DNA from: GCA-002282575 sp964606405
GTDB taxonomy: Bacteria; Pseudomonadota; Gammaproteobacteria; Thiomicrospirales; Thiomicrospiraceae
Direction: 5' to 3'
Length of the DNA: 64,000 nt
Assembly: GCA_964606405.1 (NCBI GenBank)
Contig: CAZSGH010000003.1
Coordinates: 1 to 64,000, forward strand
Made by a program: the position numbers and the translations under genes. This document shows, piece after piece, positions 49,030 through 56,696 of the stretch. The notes under the pieces were generated by a model. It was not told the origin of the DNA, did not search any database, and was given only the letters and a program-made list of their open reading frames with translations. The number at the start of each line of letters is the position of its first letter. The stretch's first letter is position 1.

Positions 49030-49581
49030 TTACATCGTGTCGTCTGCCGTAACAACATCCAAAGTCGTTACGCCCACAGCTGTTACAATTGCACCAACTG
49101 CTCCAGCCGCTAATGCACCAACGATCGCCGTCATTTGATTACTATCACGACTTTTTGCTGCGCGCGAAGTTCGACAATTATTCTGTAAGTTTTCATCATT
49201 GCTGTAGACCCTTCTATTCAGTCCAATAATTCGTACTTTACAAACATAACCATTTTTCAAAACTCGTTCGGCTTGCTCGTTAACAGGCTGCCCGTCTTCA
49301 TCATAAATTTTCCTGGTAACTGGGTCTGTAAATACCGTGACTCTTCCTGAATCTCCGTCTCGACCAAATGCTTTACAAAACAATCCTACACACGCGGTCT
49401 TGTCTTCTTGAGAAACAATATTCACTTTGCTCGCCAAAAATCCAGAGATGTTTACAGGCACGTTTAACAAATTATCCTCACCAAAAGCTGCCATTTCCGT
49501 TGCGTCTTTAGGAGCTTGAGGCACGGTAGTGCAACCACTCACTAACACAGACAGCGCACCTACGAACATCGTTTTCTTCAT
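49030..49581 (-). CDS. Lipoprotein of a tandem paralogous pair (1)
   Basis: 183 residues: signal peptide and lipobox VSGC (lipidated C17), then VPQAPKDATEMAAFGEDNLLNVPVNISGFLASKV. A VFTDPVTRKIYDEDGQPVNE segment follows, then a glycine/alanine-rich hydrophobic stretch near the carboxyl end and the terminal ADDTM. It is clearly paralogous to the upstream neighbour. No known family recognised; an outer-membrane or periplasmic accessory of the pilus train is a guess from position. Confidence 0.8.
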   Translation of the reverse strand: MKKTMFVGALSVLVSGCTTVPQAPKDATEMAAFGEDNLLNVPVNISGFLASKVNIVSQEDKTACVGLFCKAFGRDGDSGRVTVFTDPVTRKIYDEDGQPVNEQAERVLKNGYVCKVRIIGLNRRVYSNDENLQNNCRTSRAAKSRDSNQMTAIVGALAAGAVGAIVTAVGVTTLDVVTADDTM

Positions 49582-49596
49582 GGTCTCATACCAAAA

Positions 49597-50136
49597 TTAC
49601 ATCGTGTCATCAGAAACAATTTCAGCTATAGTCATATTGGTTGGTATGACGGCTAAAGCAGCAACGCCTCCAGTAATTAGCCCTGCTGCCAACACTGCCT
49701 GAGCCTTATTTTGAAATGAAGCTCTGTAAGATGTCTTACAAAATTTATCAACATCAGTTTCAGACCATGTTCCAAGCTCTCCATAAATCCTCTGGTTATT
49801 GGCAATACCTACAACCTTACAAGCATATCCATTATTCAAGATACGCTCACCCTTTTCATTCACAGGCTGACCATCCAAATCATAGGTTTTACCGCTTACG
49901 GGATCTGTAAAGATTGTAATTTGACCCACCTCTCCATCGCGACTTATTCTGACACCCTCAACTTTTTCTGAAACTATCTTCATTTTTGTAGCTGTAAATC
50001 CAGAAATATCAACTGGCACATTGAGCAAATTACTACTGCCAAGTGCCCTTAACTCATCTGCATTTTGTGGTGCCTTTGGCATAGATGCGCAACTAGATAA
50101 CAAAACGGCTGACATTACCAAGACAAAGACCTTCAT
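49597..50136 (-). CDS. Lipoprotein of a tandem paralogous pair (2)
   Basis: 179 residues, with lipobox LSSC (C16) and the same layout as its neighbour: MPKAPQNADELRALGSSNLLNVPVDISGF, IFTDPVSGKTYDLDGQPVNE, a C-terminal hydrophobic glycine-rich segment and the end SDDTM. The ATG at 50136 follows GGGAGAAAAAAGC; a TTG at 50151 is less likely. Only 15 bases separate it from the next copy. Function unknown. Confidence 0.8.
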   Translation of the reverse strand: MKVFVLVMSAVLLSSCASMPKAPQNADELRALGSSNLLNVPVDISGFTATKMKIVSEKVEGVRISRDGEVGQITIFTDPVSGKTYDLDGQPVNEKGERILNNGYACKVVGIANNQRIYGELGTWSETDVDKFCKTSYRASFQNKAQAVLAAGLITGGVAALAVIPTNMTIAEIVSDDTM

Positions 50137-50202
50137 GCTTTTTTCTCCCAATAGGTATCTCGTGGATACATTCTACCAATACTCACTAAACTAGAAAAAC
50201 GA

Positions 50203-51951
50203 TCACTGCACTGGCGTAGGTGCAACGTAACGTCGATTTAATATTTCTTCCATTTTTGCTTTGAACGCAGCACGCGAGTTTTGCAGAATAAGGTTAGTAG
50301 ACGCATCATTAGAATAGGTTGTTCTGAGCGGATCGATTGTACGATCAAATGTTTTACCCTCCGCATACGCTTTAATGTCGGGTGCGGCAAATGTCTGAAC
50401 AAAGAAATCATCAGGACGGATCATTCGACCAGGTGAGGCGCAAGTGCCGGAGCGAACGCCTGCACGGTTACAAGTAGCACCACCATTACTACCTAAAGCA
50501 AACGCACTAAGATAAGCATTGCTTTGAGCATTCCAATTGCCCCCACCAGCATTGCCATAAATATAATTTGGCATACCGCCGTTGCGCGCTTGAGTAAACA
50601 AGGGATCAGCAAAAATGAACTTATTGCGAATCGCTTGATTCATCTCGCCTCCCATGCCTCCGCCCGTGCTCGATGCAAGTTGACCATCGCTCAAGTTACC
50701 GAATAATCCATTTTGAACTTGGTCAACACCACGCATATCTGATGCAACTGTTGACAGTGCGGCATAACCACCTGCAGCAATTCCTCCCAATGCAGCGACG
50801 GTTGCACCGTAAGATATCCCGCCCAAAGTTGTAGCGCCCAAAGTTGTAGCGCCCAAATTAGTTATCCAAGCAGCCGCTCCCGTACTCGCCGCGCCCGCAG
50901 TCACCACGGTCAAAGCCACTATCGCAAAAATAGCAAGCGCAAACCCAAAGCCTGTCATGCCCTCTTTTGATTGTGTGTTGTAATACGCCATCAACAGCCC
51001 TTGAGGTAAGCTCGCATCTGGCCCAGCTTTCACAAAAGCCGTTTGACCAACAACTTTGGGGCCATTGCATGTACCATCTGCGGCACCCGCCGGGTCAACG
51101 CAAAACCCACCCATAATTGCATCGGGTCGATCTGCCAATCCTGGTGTGCTCACATACCAACTCACGCCAGTTTGAGTCATTGTTGTATGTGATGTGGTGC
51201 GCTTGCAAAACATGCCACAATCACTTGATGTCGTCCACTGATCTACTTTGCGCTTTACATCACCATAAGCTGTGTTGTCTGCTGCAACCCAAGCCTCAGC
51301 AACTTTGAATTTTGCTTGCACTAACCCGACTAGACCAATGAACCCCTCAAAGCTCATATTGGTTAAAATAGCCCTACCATTCTCATCAGTCGTAAATGTG
51401 CGAAATGCCAATGGGTTTTGGCAGGTTTCCATGTTTGTTGCTGAGTTTTTCGACAAAACAAGAAACCGATTATCACAGTGAAAACCATCCGCTTTGCTGG
51501 CAAAAATACTGCCCCACGCCGCGCCGAAATCGGCATTGCCTTGCTTGCCACCTACGCGATCCATCTTAAAGGTAATTGAGTCGTTTAGATTACGTTCTAG
51601 CCACACCACATCGATAACGCCTTCTGCAGCCACACTATCGTAACGCGCAAATACTTGTGCCATCGAACCATTAACACGGTAAATCGTGTTACCTAATAAT
51701 GCCGTTGGTATGTCCAATGCCAATGCTGATGAGTTGTTAGATGCCGCTCGAAAATCTAATTTGCCACTTTTAATCGCTTCATTCCATTGCGCTTGTAATG
51801 CTGGATCAATTTGCATCGCACCATCTGTTGAAATGGCTTCACCATTCTTGATCTGCGCGTATGCGTTAGTAATAGGGCTGAATGCGATCAGCAATGACAA
51901 AATCGCACTGACAGGCCGACCAATATGACGCATGAAATTAAATGAAAACAT
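50203..51951 (-). CDS. Large secreted protein with hydrophobic middle, unrecognised
   Basis: 582 residues. The signal peptide ends near SPITNAYA-Q. A mixed region (40-350) with several cysteine pairs (CGMFCK, CVDP...CNG) follows, then a hydrophobic Ala/Gly-rich stretch at about 345-415 that could cross a membrane, and a C-terminal region with CNRAGVRSGTC. A five-residue unit TTLGA is repeated, encoded by a 15-base tandem repeat. Its ATG overlaps the previous stop (TGATG), so it is coupled to the 463-residue gene. A TraG/TcpF-like or adhesin role cannot be argued from sequence. Confidence 0.8.
   Translation of the reverse strand: MFSFNFMRHIGRPVSAILSLLIAFSPITNAYAQIKNGEAISTDGAMQIDPALQAQWNEAIKSGKLDFRAASNNSSALALDIPTALLGNTIYRVNGSMAQVFARYDSVAAEGVIDVVWLERNLNDSITFKMDRVGGKQGNADFGAAWGSIFASKADGFHCDNRFLVLSKNSATNMETCQNPLAFRTFTTDENGRAILTNMSFEGFIGLVGLVQAKFKVAEAWVAADNTAYGDVKRKVDQWTTSSDCGMFCKRTTSHTTMTQTGVSWYVSTPGLADRPDAIMGGFCVDPAGAADGTCNGPKVVGQTAFVKAGPDASLPQGLLMAYYNTQSKEGMTGFGFALAIFAIVALTVVTAGAASTGAAAWITNLGATTLGATTLGGISYGATVAALGGIAAGGYAALSTVASDMRGVDQVQNGLFGNLSDGQLASSTGGGMGGEMNQAIRNKFIFADPLFTQARNGGMPNYIYGNAGGGNWNAQSNAYLSAFALGSNGGATCNRAGVRSGTCASPGRMIRPDDFFVQTFAAPDIKAYAEGKTFDRTIDPLRTTYSNDASTNLILQNSRAAFKAKMEEILNRRYVAPTPVQ
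50821..50857 (-). repeat. 15-bp tandem repeat within the secreted-protein gene
   Basis: GCCCAAAGTTGTAGC occurs twice exactly, followed by GCCCAAA. In-frame, so copy number could vary without loss of reading. Confidence 0.8.
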
Positions 51952-53342
51952 CAGTTAATACCCCCTGAAATTGGTGCAATGACAGAGCATTGGCCAGCAT
52001 AACAATAGTGACTTGCGCTCAACCCATTAACCGTATCATTGCGCCAATCATATAGCTGAAGGTCAATAGCTGGATTACTGTTAGAGAACGGGTTAATGAT
52101 CAAATTCTGATAAAAGGATCTCGAAGCACTATTGGCCAGTTCAATTGTTTTTGAGAAGGCTTTTATGGGAGAGTTAAGCGCCGTTGTCACATTATTTAAT
52201 ATAGTTAATCCGGGACCAACACCCACGACGGCATTAGAAACTGTGTCCCTGAAAATCGCAATGTTTTCGGTCTTAGCGTGATATTGAATCATATCCGACA
52301 TCAGAGCATAGCCAATACTTCCTGCAACGGTATAAGTCGGCTTTCCATAAGGTGCAATAAAGAAAATATACTTCTTGTTCGTTAAGACCCTTGAGTCAAT
52401 GTTCACGTTAATACGCGCTTGTTGTTGGCAATCAGTCGTACAACTGGCATCTACTTTGTCATAAATTACGGACAACTTTTGTGCGTAATCCAACATAATA
52501 TCTGTTGCGTCATATTGATTCGCTAAAGTTTTAAGGTCTGTACTGGCACCTTGCGCTGCCGTAGGACAAACAAATGTGTTAGTGCCATCTAATGTTACAC
52601 CCTGTTGTGCGTGCACGAAATTAGCCCAATCCCGCGCAACCAAGCACTCTGGCATCCATGAGGTGTTAATAAGACGGCTCGATGGCGCAACATTAGATGA
52701 ATCAATTTGATCGTAGGCGCCATTGACGTCTACAGTCATTTCATTCGTGATAGGGTTATTATTCTTATCGAACAGTCGATAGACAATTTTCCCTGCATTT
52801 GCAAAAGCGTATTCGGGAGGAACTTCCGCACTCACTTTTTTCGAAACGTACGTTGCTTTAAGGATAATGGGGTCTCTAATAATCACCGTTCCCAGTCGTG
52901 TAATTTGAACTTGTCCAGATCCAGTAACGCGCAATAATGTAGAGTTAATAACGCGTTTGAAAATTGACCCCTGTTGGAATTGTTGTTCAAAATTGATGGT
53001 TGCTGCTTGAGTATTATTACTCGTCATAAGATTAACAATACTGCCAGAGATACTATCAAAGAAGCGATTCGCATAGGTGTTGAAGCTATTCCGAATCGAT
53101 TCATCAGGCATCCCGTTGTAATTCTGACGTTGACTGTTCAACAAAGCGCTAACATCCAGCGTAGATTGATTACTGTTTGACATCATGCCATTGATTGGAG
53201 CAATCGTTGAAATTGATCCCGTCGTACTATACAACCCATCTTTCGACCACGTTTGCGTGACAGTTAACGTCTTCGTATTCTGCTCCACAGCACTAACAGT
53301 TAAAGACATGACCAGAAGTGTCAGTAAGTAAAGTATTCTCAA
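51951..53342 (-). CDS. Secreted protein, unrecognised
   Basis: 463 residues: signal peptide RILYLLTLLVMSLTVSA, then a beta-rich protein with few cysteines (CLVAR, CPTA, C-T-T-D-C, and CYAGQC near the end). A TTG start at 53342 follows GGAGCAATAGAAA; the next ATG would remove the signal peptide. Position between small secreted proteins and the large secreted protein suggests a role at the cell surface with the pilus; no family recognised. Confidence 0.78.
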   Translation of the reverse strand: MRILYLLTLLVMSLTVSAVEQNTKTLTVTQTWSKDGLYSTTGSISTIAPINGMMSNSNQSTLDVSALLNSQRQNYNGMPDESIRNSFNTYANRFFDSISGSIVNLMTSNNTQAATINFEQQFQQGSIFKRVINSTLLRVTGSGQVQITRLGTVIIRDPIILKATYVSKKVSAEVPPEYAFANAGKIVYRLFDKNNNPITNEMTVDVNGAYDQIDSSNVAPSSRLINTSWMPECLVARDWANFVHAQQGVTLDGTNTFVCPTAAQGASTDLKTLANQYDATDIMLDYAQKLSVIYDKVDASCTTDCQQQARINVNIDSRVLTNKKYIFFIAPYGKPTYTVAGSIGYALMSDMIQYHAKTENIAIFRDTVSNAVVGVGPGLTILNNVTTALNSPIKAFSKTIELANSASRSFYQNLIINPFSNSNPAIDLQLYDWRNDTVNGLSASHYCYAGQCSVIAPISGGIN

Positions 53343-53429
53343 TTTCTATTGCTCCAAAATTTATTCTTGAGCGTCGCCCAAGCCACCATTTGCTTCAACG
53401 CATGTAATATGCGAACCGACACATAGGAT

Positions 53430-53906
53430 TCATTTAATTGCACCACTGCCAGAAACGCAAATATTCTGTAAGTTAAACGTTTCCCAATGCCAATCTTCCC
53501 AGCACCGAACAATTTGAGCTGCGCCGCCTTTTGCTGTGGCATTAGTTTGATAACAGTTACCATCATAATCGCATGAACTGCCCGGTGTAGTGTTTCTAGA
53601 ATTTCCATCAACACTCCACCAGCCACCGTCTTTAAAATTGAAGCTGCTATTCCCTGCATTCATAGGGATTGTCCCATCGGGACATCCCCCTGTTGATTCT
53701 GTGCCATCCACGCCAACATAAAAATTACGTTGAACCTGAGTACCATAATATCCATGCATATAGAAAGTAGCCCCAACTATCGGGGATCCTTGTGGTACGT
53801 TTAACTTCAGTGTTGACGTATTTACACCCCAACAATACTCACCATAAGCATAAACTTGTGGTGAAAAAACAATTGACAATAACAATCCTAATAAACCTGA
53901 TTTCAT
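53430..53906 (-). CDS. Small secreted cysteine-rich protein, unrecognised
   Basis: 158 residues: signal peptide MKSGLLGLLLSIVFSPQVYA, then a domain rich in Trp, Tyr, Gly and Asn with about six cysteines (YCWG, GGCPDG, CDYDGNCY, RCWEDWHW, ICVSG). The make-up is that of a secreted carbohydrate-binding or adhesive domain, but no family is recognised. AGGTTTTTAT precedes the ATG. A hairpin (53933-53956) separates it from the gene before it. Confidence 0.75.
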   Translation of the reverse strand: MKSGLLGLLLSIVFSPQVYAYGEYCWGVNTSTLKLNVPQGSPIVGATFYMHGYYGTQVQRNFYVGVDGTESTGGCPDGTIPMNAGNSSFNFKDGGWWSVDGNSRNTTPGSSCDYDGNCYQTNATAKGGAAQIVRCWEDWHWETFNLQNICVSGSGAIK

Positions 53907-53932
53907 ATAAAAACCTCATTGATTCGTTCTTT

Positions 53933-53956
53933 CACGACACCAATTGAGGTGTCGTG
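53933..53956 (-). promoter_or_regulatory. Intercistronic hairpin after phase-variable gene A
   Basis: CACGACACC pairs perfectly with GGTGTCGTG around a 6-base loop. It begins immediately after the stop of the alternative frame of gene A (53957). No T run, so processing or attenuation rather than full termination. Confidence 0.55.
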
Positions 53957-54380
53957 CTATCTAGGCGGTACGCATAGCGTGATCACATGAACGGTTGTAT
54001 TTTGCCATCCCTGCCAAGTCACCCATACAGGATATGTATGAGTACCATTCCAACCGTGTACTGACTAAAATCGAATCCTCTAACACCAATTTCAGCAGTA
54101 CCCAGCGGGCATTTAGCACCTTGGGCATCCAAAACCACATTTCCCGCTCCAAATTGCGGAAATATTTTTTGTGTGCCTACCAAAGTGTTGGCTTGATCAC
54201 ATCCAATACAGTCCTGATACAAATATGCTGATGAGTCCGCCCCGTCTACAGTTCCTAGTAAAACCCCGACAATTGGCAAATCGCCAAACGTCATGCCCGG
54301 ACTAATATTCTGAGCAGCGTTTACCCCCCCCCGCAAATAAGAACTGTTATCAATAAAGTTAGTTTAGTTAAAATTTTCAC
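53957..54380 (-). pseudogene. Phase-variable small secreted protein A (out of frame)
   Basis: A GTG at 54380 after GGAGAGTTGGAT opens a signal peptide KILTKLTLLITVLIC, which runs into nine G and stops at once (TAA), giving 19 residues. In the +1 frame the body continues VNAAQNISPGMTFGDLPIVG; 7 or 10 G would join the two, with cleavage after VNA. The body holds CIGC and CPLG. It then reads to a stop at 54019, but the other frame from about 54050 (WNGTHTYPVWVTWQGWQ...TLCVPPR) runs to 53957, next to a hairpin, suggesting a second frameshift. Currently not expressed as a full protein. Confidence 0.7.
54324..54332 (-). repeat. Poly-G tract (G9) in secreted protein A
   Basis: Nine C on the plus strand, nine G in the coding sense, inside the signal-peptide coding region (ATTTGC-G9-TAAACG). 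Length decides the frame. Confidence 0.95.
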
Positions 54381-54401
54381 ATCCAACTCTCCATTGTTAA
54401 T

Positions 54402-54426
54402 GCTTAACAACGAAAAGTTGTTAAGC
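54402..54426 (-). promoter_or_regulatory. Intercistronic hairpin between phase-variable genes B and A
   Basis: GCTTAACAAC pairs with GTTGTTAAGC around GAAAA, five bases after the stop of gene B and before the ribosome site of gene A. Similar in place to the hairpin after gene A. Confidence 0.55.
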
Positions 54427-54430
54427 GTGT

Positions 54431-54861
54431 TTAATCAGGACCTCTTAAAAATACTGATGAAGTTTTTTTATTCAAAAACGAGTCGTAATTATTACCAATT
54501 TGTGACCCACTCCATGCAACCCTTGTATTGAAGCGAATATTCCCATCCGCCTGAGCTGTTGCATAAATACACACGCCATTTTCTTGGCATTCAATTTGAG
54601 TGTCATTCAAATTAAAGTCTGAATAGTTCAAATCAGAAGGTGCTTTTGTGTAACTTACATTTGCAATATCCAACGGACAATTTCTGCTAAATCTCAAGGA
54701 AACATCATGCGCAGAGAAAAAACCATTATTACCCGTATATCTAACTGTTAAATATCCTCCACAGATAGGTTGACTTGTATCACTTAATTCATAGGCAAAC
54801 GACTGATTTACCCCCCCCCGCAAATGAGAAGCATTAGCGTTAAGTATTGTTTGAGTCTCAT
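54431..54861 (-). CDS. Phase-variable small secreted protein B (out of frame as sequenced)
   Basis: An ATG at 54861, 8 bases after GGAGG and overlapping nothing, starts MRLKQYLTLMLLIC and meets nine G followed by TAA (17 residues). The +1 frame continues VNQSFAYELSDTSQPICGGY through an intact 126-residue body with four cysteines to a stop at 54431. Seven or ten G would give a 142-143-residue exported protein, cut probably after SFA. The sequence around the tract matches gene A, while the bodies differ. Read after the PilP-like gene in the pilus train, so a switchable surface or pilus-associated protein is likely; its function is not known. Confidence 0.75.
54811..54819 (-). repeat. Poly-G tract (G9) in secreted protein B
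   Basis: Nine C on the plus strand in the context ATTTGC-G9-TAAATC, at the same codon position as in gene A. Confidence 0.95.
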
Positions 54862-54862
54862 G

Positions 54863-55642
54863 TTAATAACCTCCTACTGTTGGTGCATTGAAACCTTGTG
54901 GCGGCATCATGCCACTGCCACTTGTTGAAAGTTGAGGAACAGGAATCGGCATGCTTCCCACGTTTGGAGATGAAGATCCGCCAAATGGTGGATATGTTCC
55001 TTTTCTGCCAAACGGATTACTTGCTTCTCCTGAACCTTGCTGATACACGTCACTTTCCGAAACTGTTGTGTAATAGCCTGAAGGTGTGTTCTGAACCAAT
55101 TTCGGGCTTAACTCATTTGATGTTGAGTATTTACCATCATGCGTTTCGATTAAATAACTTGGCTTTTCATTTCCGAACTGAATCGCACCCAAAAGAACAT
55201 CACGTTTTTGTTCTTCCTTTTTAACCACTTTTTTCGGTTGAGTTACCTCTTTTGGCTTGTCGACAACCTCGGCGCTTTTAGTCGGCACGTCTGAAATAAT
55301 TGCGTTTGCTGGAGGAACAATCGTCATCCCTGGCATGGCTGGGCTATAATTTTGAGAATCATCCAATTTGGCTGTATCTCTCAAAAGCTTTTTCTTTTCG
55401 AACTTACCTTTTAGGTCATTCGTAGTGATTTCAGCCTGTACATTCGTACGAGTTAACTCTTCTTTAAGTGTTGCGTTAATCGCCTTTTGCAATATAAGCT
55501 CTTTATTGAGTCTCTCAAGTTCTAGCTCATGACCAGAAAATGGATCTACATGAGCCGCAACCTGTTTATTCTCATCCGATGCGAATAAATGACCACTTGA
55601 TAGGGCTATGCAGATACCTACCGCCAACATATTTTTTTTCAT
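54863..55642 (-). CDS. PilP-like pilus biogenesis protein
   Basis: 259 residues: signal peptide MKKNMLAVGICIALSSGHLFA, a coiled-coil segment (ELELERLNKELILQKAINATL), a proline/lysine linker and a compact C-terminal module (VLLGAIQFGNEKPSYLIETHDGKYS), then a Pro/Gly/Ser tail. The module recalls the homology region of PilP/GspC-type proteins that link inner-membrane assembly factors to the secretin. The ATG at 55642 follows AAGGAATGTGT. Assignment rests on layout and position; no secretin gene is in the window. Confidence 0.55.
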   Translation of the reverse strand: MKKNMLAVGICIALSSGHLFASDENKQVAAHVDPFSGHELELERLNKELILQKAINATLKEELTRTNVQAEITTNDLKGKFEKKKLLRDTAKLDDSQNYSPAMPGMTIVPPANAIISDVPTKSAEVVDKPKEVTQPKKVVKKEEQKRDVLLGAIQFGNEKPSYLIETHDGKYSTSNELSPKLVQNTPSGYYTTVSESDVYQQGSGEASNPFGRKGTYPPFGGSSSPNVGSMPIPVPQLSTSGSGMMPPQGFNAPTVGGY

Positions 55643-55651
55643 ACACATTCC

Positions 55652-56695
55652 TTAATAAGAACCAATGACTGTTTTTGCGTAAAGTTGATTTCCCGGCAAA
55701 GCCGTCACAATACGCGCCGAAAAAGGTGCAATCTGCATCGCAGCATTTGCATTGTTTGGGTTGCGAACGTTATTCGAGGCATTATCGACACAGATAGCAC
55801 TACCCCATGGGCTTGTAATATCCGAATTTGATAAACCTAAAGCCGCCTGTAACCCTGAATTGGTGAGAGATCGTGCTGATGCTGCTGTACACTCAGCACC
55901 AATCGTTGCTGGTACTGCTGCATTTGCATTTACAACCGTTTGGTTGACTGTGTTGGTGCCCCAATTGCCGCCGCCATTAGCAAAATAATCCCTTGCGTAA
56001 GATTTACTGACGTCGTTGTAATAGGCAATGGTAAAAAAGTCTTCATAGGCTTTGACAACACGGGAGACTTGTTCATCGAGTTTTGACAGTAATTCGACCT
56101 GTTTATCGAAAGTACTGAATACAATCGAACCGCCATCTTCAGGTGAAGTGGTTAGCTGCCCAGTAACTGCATTAAAGGTCGAACATACATAAAGGTTTCT
56201 GTTTGTCGGACAGCCCACTCCCTCGGCAGCATTCGTGGGCCACGATGTTGTGTAATTGCCGGGCATGACAATTGCCACATTACGATATTGCAACGTGATG
56301 CCATTCACTTGACGATTAAGCACGTTCGAAATAAACACTCGCGCCCCTTGATGCTTGCCGTCATGCCAAACATTGCCCGCAGAGAAGCCTGTCATATAAG
56401 CCGATAAACCATCAAAAGTATTCTCATTGGCGATCCCATCGGCAATGACAAAGTTGCCGCCGCTCGGATTTGGGAAAGTCAACGTTTGCGCTGCGCCCGT
56501 CTCAATCGCATTAGCGTTTGCGAGATACATCGTCGTCAGCCCTTGCTTCAAAGTGGTAAGGTTGTTATTGCGATCAAGCTCTTGATTGGCAGATATGAAA
56601 AACATATAGCCGCCCATGGCCGAAAACGAAAGCATCGAAAACAATACAATCGCATACATAGCGTCAATAGATAAAAAGCCACGTTGGTACTTCAT
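55652..56695 (-). CDS. PilV-like prepilin-type protein
   Basis: 347 residues with a prepilin-like start MKYQRG-FLSIDAMYAIVLFSMLSFSAMGG: short basic leader, Gly before the cut, Phe at +1, and Asp in place of the usual Glu at +5. The rest is a large exported domain rich in Asn, Thr and Ala with paired cysteines. Size and place after PilT resemble PilV, the tip adhesin of R64-type pili, although no shufflon or recombinase is present. Its ATG is one base from the PilT stop. Confidence 0.65.
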   Translation of the reverse strand: MKYQRGFLSIDAMYAIVLFSMLSFSAMGGYMFFISANQELDRNNNLTTLKQGLTTMYLANANAIETGAAQTLTFPNPSGGNFVIADGIANENTFDGLSAYMTGFSAGNVWHDGKHQGARVFISNVLNRQVNGITLQYRNVAIVMPGNYTTSWPTNAAEGVGCPTNRNLYVCSTFNAVTGQLTTSPEDGGSIVFSTFDKQVELLSKLDEQVSRVVKAYEDFFTIAYYNDVSKSYARDYFANGGGNWGTNTVNQTVVNANAAVPATIGAECTAASARSLTNSGLQAALGLSNSDITSPWGSAICVDNASNNVRNPNNANAAMQIAPFSARIVTALPGNQLYAKTVIGSY

Positions 56696-56696
56696 G

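Noticed and set aside
53339..53659. Open frame of 106 codons overlapping the 158-residue secreted protein gene
   Set aside because: It overlaps the real gene out of frame, lacks a signal peptide and good ribosome site; its end only covers the next gene's leader.
55652..56695. Shufflon at the PilV-like gene
   Set aside because: No inverted 19-bp sfx-like repeats, alternative 3' segments or recombinase gene are visible in the window.
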